From positions 1 through 64,000 of the forward strand of contig CALNYS010000004.1 of assembly GCA_942490855.1 (NCBI GenBank): DNA of 64,000 bases, read 5' to 3'. The translations under genes were made by a program, and so were the position numbers. The DNA is from CALNYS01 sp942490855 (lineage in GTDB: Bacteria; Planctomycetota; Phycisphaerae; Phycisphaerales; UBA1924). How positions within the stretch are numbered: the first letter of the stretch is position 1; each line of letters opens with the position of its first letter. Below the pieces are notes generated by a model, which was not told the DNA's origin, did not search any database, and saw nothing but the letters and a program-made list of their open reading frames with translations. Shown in pieces: positions 58,759 through 64,000 of this stretch.

Positions 58759-59622
58759 ATGAAACGCACCTGCACCGTTGGGGTTCACACCGTTGGACCG
58801 GACCAGCCGCTGGCGATCATCGCCGGCCCCTGCACCCTCGAGTCCAAGGCGCTCGGTCTGGAGATCGGCAAGCGCGTCCTCGACGCGTGCGCCGGGCTCG
58901 GGCTCCCGTACGTCTTCAAGGCGAGCTTCGACAAGGCGAACCGCTCGAGCGCGTCGGGCCAGCGGGGGCCGGGCATCGAGCGCGGGCTCGACGAGCTGGC
59001 GGCGATCAAGGACGAGCTCGGCGTCCCGATCACCACCGACGTGCACACCCCCGAGCAGTGCGCGCGGGTGGCGGGGGTCGTGGATCTCCTGCAAATCCCG
59101 GCGTTTTTATCGCGTCAGACGGACCTGCTCGTGGCGGCCGGCGAGGCCGCGGCCGCGGCCGGCGGCGCCGTGAACATCAAAAAGGGCCAGTTCCTCGCGC
59201 CCGCCGAGATGCAGGGCGCCGTCGGGAAAGCCCGGGGCGCGGGCTGCGACGAGCTGATGGTCACCGACCGCGGCACGTTCTTCGGGTACCACCGCCTCGT
59301 GACGGACCTTGTCGGGCTGGGCGACCTGATCGACCCGCCCGCGGACTGGTCCGACCGGGCGATGCCCCCGGTGTGCTACGACGCGACGCACTCGGCCCAG
59401 CTCCCCGGGCTGGGGTCCACCTCGGGGGGACGGGCGGACCGGGCCCCCCTGCTGGCGCGTGCGGCCGTCGCGGCTGGGGTGCACGCGGTCTTCCTCGAAA
59501 CGCACCCCGATCCCTCGATCGCGTGGTCGGACGGCGCTACCATGATCCCGCTGGCCGACGCGCCCGGCGTGCTGGCGTCGCTGGCGGCCATCCGTTCGGC
59601 GCTTGATTCTGCTCGCGTGTGA
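58759..59622 (+). CDS. kdsA: 3-deoxy-8-phosphooctulonate synthase (KDO-8-P synthase)
   Basis: A 287-residue aldolase that joins PEP and arabinose 5-phosphate to make KDO-8-P for the lipopolysaccharide inner core. ATG 58759 gives MKRTCTVGVHTVGPDQPLAI; the open frame has 24 unlikely codons before it. Signatures are IIAGPCTLESKALGLEIGKR, VFKASFDKANRSSASGQRGP, VDLLQIPAFLSRQTDLLVAA, AVNIKKGQFLAPAEM and VFLETHPDPSIAWSDGATMI. Asn in VNIKKGQF, not Cys in the first segment, suggests the metal-independent class, tentatively. It implies KDO, hence an LPS-type outer membrane. It lies 16 bp from mcsA. Confidence 0.95.
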   Translation: MKRTCTVGVHTVGPDQPLAIIAGPCTLESKALGLEIGKRVLDACAGLGLPYVFKASFDKANRSSASGQRGPGIERGLDELAAIKDELGVPITTDVHTPEQCARVAGVVDLLQIPAFLSRQTDLLVAAGEAAAAAGGAVNIKKGQFLAPAEMQGAVGKARGAGCDELMVTDRGTFFGYHRLVTDLVGLGDLIDPPADWSDRAMPPVCYDATHSAQLPGLGSTSGGRADRAPLLARAAVAAGVHAVFLETHPDPSIAWSDGATMIPLADAPGVLASLAAIRSALDSARV

Positions 59623-59638
59623 GCCGAGAGTTCCAACG

Positions 59639-60148
59639 ATGAAATGTGATCGATGCGACAGCGAAGCCGTGGTGCATGAGATCGTCGTGGTCAACGGCGA
59701 GAAGGTGGAGAAGCACCTGTGCTCCGCGTGCGCGCAAGAGGACGGCCTCGCGCCGGTGAAGGGCTCGACCCTGACCGCGCCGCTCTCGAAGCTGGTCATG
59801 TCCTCGTCGATCATCGCCAAGCCCCCGGCCCCCGGCGCCGAGGCGTGCCCCTCCTGCGGCGCTACGTGGGCGGAGTTCCGCAAAAACGGGCTGCTCGGGT
59901 GCGCCGAGTGCTACGACGTCTTTGAAGAGAAGCTGACGCCGCTGATCGAGCGTGCCCACGAGGGCGCGGGCGAGCACAGCGGGAAGGCCCCGAAGCGCTC
60001 CGCGGAGCTGATCGACCGGCGCCGACTGGTCGCGGCGTTGCGGAAGCAACTGCTCGAGGCGGTGGACGCCGAGCATTACGAGCGGGCCGCCGAGCTCCGG
60101 GACCGCCTGCGCACGGTTGAAACCGCCACATCGGACGACGCGTCGTGA
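59639..60148 (+). CDS. mcsA: McsA-type zinc-finger/UVR protein
   Basis: A 169-residue protein from ATG 59639 (MKCDRCDSEAVVHEIVVVNG). Two zinc-ribbon pairs are visible: CDRC with CSAC near residues 3-40, and CPSC with CAEC near residues 70-95 (ACPSCGATWAEFRKNGLLGC). The C-terminal UVR motif (LRKQLLEAVDAEHYERAAEL) is as in UvrB/McsA. McsA activates the arginine kinase McsB; the two genes overlap here by GTGA, a strong functional link. In Bacillus they mark proteins for ClpCP and control CtsR; neither clpC nor ctsR is in this window. Confidence 0.9.
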   Translation: MKCDRCDSEAVVHEIVVVNGEKVEKHLCSACAQEDGLAPVKGSTLTAPLSKLVMSSSIIAKPPAPGAEACPSCGATWAEFRKNGLLGCAECYDVFEEKLTPLIERAHEGAGEHSGKAPKRSAELIDRRRLVAALRKQLLEAVDAEHYERAAELRDRLRTVETATSDDAS

Positions 60149-61200
60149 GCGACCCCCTCGGCTCCATCGACGGCGTGCAGTGGCTCCGCACCGACGGGCG
60201 CGAGGGCGACGTCGTGCTCTCGTCGCGCGTGCGTCTGGCCCGGAACATCAACGGCCTCCCCTTCCTCTCCCGAGCCACGATCGACGACCGGCGCCACGTG
60301 ATGAAGCTGGTGCGCCAGCACGCCGCCCGATCGGTCGTCGGCGACACGATGGAGTGGTTCGACCTCGAGACCGCGACGCGTGCCGAGCGGGAGATCCTTG
60401 TCGAGCGCCACCTCATCTCGAAGCAGCACGCCAAGGGGGACGAGCCGCGCGGGCTGTGCGTGTCGTTCCCCGAAGAGCGCCTCGCGGTGATGGTCAACGA
60501 GGAAGATCACCTGCGGATCCAGCTCATGCGCAGCGGGCTGGCGCTCTCGGAGGCGTGGGAGCAGATCGACCGCTTCGACGACGAGCTCGAGAGCCGCGTG
60601 GGGTACGCGTTCCACCGCCGGATGGGCTACCTCACCGCGTGCCCGACCAACGTGGGCACGGGGATCCGCGTCTCGGTGATGCTCCACCTGCCCGGGCTCA
60701 AGCTCACGGGCGAGATCGACAAGGCCCGTCGGGCCGCCAAGGCGATGTCCCTGGCGGTGCGGGGCTTCTACGGCGAGGGCTCCGAGGCCAACGGGGACCT
60801 CTACCAGATCAGCAACCAGACGACGCTGGGCAAGTCGGAGATGCAGATCCTCGAGGAGTTCGAGCACTCGATCATCCCCGACATCATCCGCTTCGAGCGC
60901 CAGTCGCGCGAGACGCTGCTCGACCGGCGCCGACCGATGCTCGAGGACCGCGTGCAGCGGGCCCTTGGGACGCTCCTCTACGCCCGCCTGCTCAACGCCG
61001 AGGAGACGATGCAGCTGCTCAGCCAGGTGCGCCTGGGCGTCCTCACGGGCGTGCTCGAGGGCGTCGAGCTGCGCACCATCGCCGAGCTCCAGCTCCTCAC
61101 CCAGCCGGCGCATCTGCAGCGCGCGGTCGGCGAGACGCTCGATCAGGCGCAGCGCCGGCGCGCCCGGGCGGACTACGTGCGCGAGCGTCTGGGCGCGTAG
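60145..61200 (+). CDS. mcsB: Protein-arginine kinase McsB
   Basis: A 351-residue ATP:guanido phosphotransferase. GTG 60145 gives MSDPLGSIDGVQWLRTDGRE, then the family core VVLSSRVRLARNINGLPFLS, a nucleotide-binding SFPEERLAVMVNEEDHLRIQ, TACPTNVGTGIRVSVMLHLP, and YQISNQTTLGKSEMQILEEF. This is the phosphoarginine kinase of protein quality control. It follows mcsA with a four-base overlap. The end FGRAL-like C-terminal helices (ADYVRERLGA) are normal. Length equals the Bacillus McsB. Confidence 0.93.
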   Translation: MSDPLGSIDGVQWLRTDGREGDVVLSSRVRLARNINGLPFLSRATIDDRRHVMKLVRQHAARSVVGDTMEWFDLETATRAEREILVERHLISKQHAKGDEPRGLCVSFPEERLAVMVNEEDHLRIQLMRSGLALSEAWEQIDRFDDELESRVGYAFHRRMGYLTACPTNVGTGIRVSVMLHLPGLKLTGEIDKARRAAKAMSLAVRGFYGEGSEANGDLYQISNQTTLGKSEMQILEEFEHSIIPDIIRFERQSRETLLDRRRPMLEDRVQRALGTLLYARLLNAEETMQLLSQVRLGVLTGVLEGVELRTIAELQLLTQPAHLQRAVGETLDQAQRRRARADYVRERLGA

Positions 61201-61202
61201 CG

Positions 61203-62060
61203 ATGAGCGACGCGCCGTTCACCTGGCCGCCGCTTGATCCGACGGACAACCCCGTTTCTCCTGTGATTCTCGAACCAAACGCGCCCGCGCACCGCGCGTC
61301 GTTGTGGCACGAGCTCAGCGAGCTGTGGCTTGCGCCCCAAGCGCCGCGCCTCGCGCAGCGCATGGCCGACGCCGGCTGGTCGCCCGACGCGCCCGGCGCG
61401 TGGTGCGACCGGTGCGCGGGAACGGTCGGCCCTCACGAGGAGAACGAGTTCGGCTGCGCCGCGTGCCGAGGGTCGCGCCTGCCCTGGGCGCGCGCCGTGC
61501 GCCTGGGCGAACACCGCGGCGCGCTGCGCGACTGGGTGCACGAGGTGAAGTTCACCCGGTTCCGCGCGCTGGGGACGGAGCTCGGACGCGCCCTGGGCGG
61601 GCAGTTGCGCCGGGCTGGGGCGCCCCGCGAGGGCGTGATCGTCTGCCCGGCGCCGACAAGCTGGCGACGGCGCGTGGCACGCGGCATCGACCACAGCGGG
61701 GCGATCGCCCATGGGGTCGCGCGGGAGCTGGGCGTCCCGATGGAGCGGCTGCTGAGCCGATCGCACCGCCCGAGTCAGACCGAGCTGCCCGCGAGCCGGC
61801 GGAGGCGGAACGTCAGCGGGGCGTTTAGGCGGCGGGGGCGGGCGGGGCTGGCGGGGTCAACGGTAATCCTGGTGGACGACGTGATGACGACGGGATCGAC
61901 GGCCCGGGCGGCCGCGCGGGCGCTGATGCGGTGGCGCGGGGAGGGTTCGCGGCCGGGAGCGGTGTGGCTCGCGGTGCTCGCGTCGGCTCCTCGCAGCGGG
62001 GGCGAGGAAAGCGACGCATCCCAAACCATTGATGGGCAGGCGGTTGCGGAGACGGCCTGA
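61203..62060 (+). CDS. ComF-family phosphoribosyltransferase-like protein
   Basis: A 285-residue protein with ATG 61203, 2 bp after the mcsB stop. The N-terminal part has a zinc-finger-like WCDRCAG and CAACRG pair. LRDWVHEVKFTRFRALGTEL is the ComF signature, followed by VIVCPAPTSWRRRVARGIDH. The PRPP-binding loop is STVILVDDVMTTGSTARAAA. In naturally competent bacteria ComF binds PRPP and acts in DNA uptake, though the reaction is unknown. The N-terminal 60 residues are extra. The downstream rRNA promoter begins 31 bp later. Confidence 0.88.
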   Translation: MSDAPFTWPPLDPTDNPVSPVILEPNAPAHRASLWHELSELWLAPQAPRLAQRMADAGWSPDAPGAWCDRCAGTVGPHEENEFGCAACRGSRLPWARAVRLGEHRGALRDWVHEVKFTRFRALGTELGRALGGQLRRAGAPREGVIVCPAPTSWRRRVARGIDHSGAIAHGVARELGVPMERLLSRSHRPSQTELPASRRRRNVSGAFRRRGRAGLAGSTVILVDDVMTTGSTARAAARALMRWRGEGSRPGAVWLAVLASAPRSGGEESDASQTIDGQAVAETA

Positions 62061-62090
62061 AAAAAGTCTGGACGACGACACCTGAGTCGG

Positions 62091-62118
62091 TTGACAGCCT
62101 CGGAGAGATCGCTACATT
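62091..62118 (+). promoter_or_regulatory. Candidate rRNA promoter
   Basis: A near-consensus pair: TTGACA at 62091-62096 and TACATT at 62113-62118, spaced by 16 bp. It is about 411 bp ahead of 16S rRNA. The discriminator region (TCGTAGCTCGCC) is GC-rich, as in stringently controlled rRNA promoters. Confidence 0.75.
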
Positions 62119-62528
62119 TCGTAGCTCGCCCCTCACGGGGGCAAACGGCCCTTTCGGGGGCCAGCCGAGACAGGCCTTCCAGCCTTATCGGCACGATCCT
62201 TGACAAGTGAACAGTCGGGAAGGCCGCGAGAAGACGAGGCCTCCACATCCATTCGCGTGGACCCTGTAGCAAGGGAGTGGAGGTCACGAAAAGCTGGTCT
62301 AGGCGTCACAGCGCCTAGGCACGCTGGAATTTTCGCGACCTGAAGAATTCCAGCCTATGTCCGCCCTTTTGCCGGGGCGGACAAACACGACGAACCCCGT
62401 TCGTCGTGTCGACCGAGTCGGTCATGGGTTTCCCTCGGGAGATTCAGGATCGGCTTAACAGGTCAACTTATCAGTCATCAACGCATGCTTGGCGGGTCAT
62501 TTCGATTCGTCGGGTAGCAACGATACAA
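62119..62528 (+). other. Long rRNA leader with hairpins
   Basis: About 410 nt of non-coding leader between the promoter and 16S rRNA. It contains GTCCGCCC/GGGGCGGAC (near 62359-62381), CACGACGAA/TTCGTCGTG (near 62386-62409) and a GGAATTTTC / GAAGAATTCC pairing. No tRNA and no protein gene was seen. A second TTGACA near 62199 has no good -10 partner. The hairpins may serve processing or antitermination; I could not assign a boxA. Confidence 0.65.

Positions 62529-64000
<1,472 letters not shown>

Noticed and set aside
60117..61202. A 647-codon frame running through mcsB into comF
   Set aside because: The part opposite mcsB's frame is Arg/Pro-rich noise; the ComF protein starts at 61203 just after the mcsB stop.
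62196..62230. A second rRNA promoter using TTGACA near 62199
   Set aside because: No -10-like hexamer lies 15-19 bp downstream; the sequence there is GC-rich.

Overview
This window is high-GC bacterial DNA that reads as a planctomycete, most likely of the Phycisphaerae/Phycisphaerales type. Four things point there: large secreted beta-propeller and protease proteins that end in a dockerin-like double calcium-loop tail, an N-terminal ECF sigma factor of the planctomycete-abundant PF07638 type, a membrane pyrophosphatase, and a complete-looking MEP isoprenoid set. A kdsA gene indicates a KDO-containing outer membrane. The 16S rRNA gene at the right edge would settle the taxonomy. No prophage, plasmid or CRISPR array was seen; the window looks chromosomal.

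Layout. 1-7560: a truncated ECF sigma gene, an FG-GAP/dockerin secreted protein, the pxpBCA 5-oxoprolinase operon, and a second secreted propeller protein. 7899-17366: tRNA-Ser(UGA), then two very large exported proteases, each closed by a strong terminator; the second carries both a subtilisin-like and a trypsin-like domain. 17413-24174: serS, an unidentified structured RNA, nadK, dxs, a polyprenyl synthase, an ExbB/TolQ-type channel and a PtsN-like protein. 24347-35696: an LVIVD propeller protein, rsmB, a MacB-type permease, a PpiD-like membrane protein, rpsD, a LapA-like protein, a TPR membrane protein of lower GC, and purF. 35705-36843: a REP/RAYT element (three 74-bp BIME-like repeats plus the transposase). 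36840-42836: ogt, flavin reductase, VOC protein, threonine dehydratase, rlmN, ispH, rplT and rpmI. 42920-49728: a signalling cluster (rsfS, histidine kinase, ECF sigma, putative anti-sigma membrane protein) and a large membrane pyrophosphatase. 49885-62060: rpsU, a YacP-like nuclease, a VCBS/dockerin protein, citrate synthase, a guanine-deaminase-like amidohydrolase, a rhomboid-TPR fusion, trpF, trpG/pabA, kdsA, mcsA-mcsB and comF. 62091-64000: an rRNA promoter, a long leader, and 16S rRNA running to the window edge.

How the genes work together. ispH, dxs and the polyprenyl synthase supply isoprenoids. pxpBCA recycles 5-oxoproline to glutamate. rsfS, rsmB, rlmN, rpsD, rplT, rpmI, rpsU and 16S rRNA serve ribosome assembly and function. 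The six dockerin-tailed proteins look like one exported, surface-sorted class.

The least explained items are the structured RNA between nadK and serS (about 18860-19105, with a perfect 6-base loop-loop complementarity), the REP/RAYT element whose repeats each supply the TAG stop of the adjoining gene, the S8+S1 double protease, and an ECF sigma gene that appears to need a CTG start.
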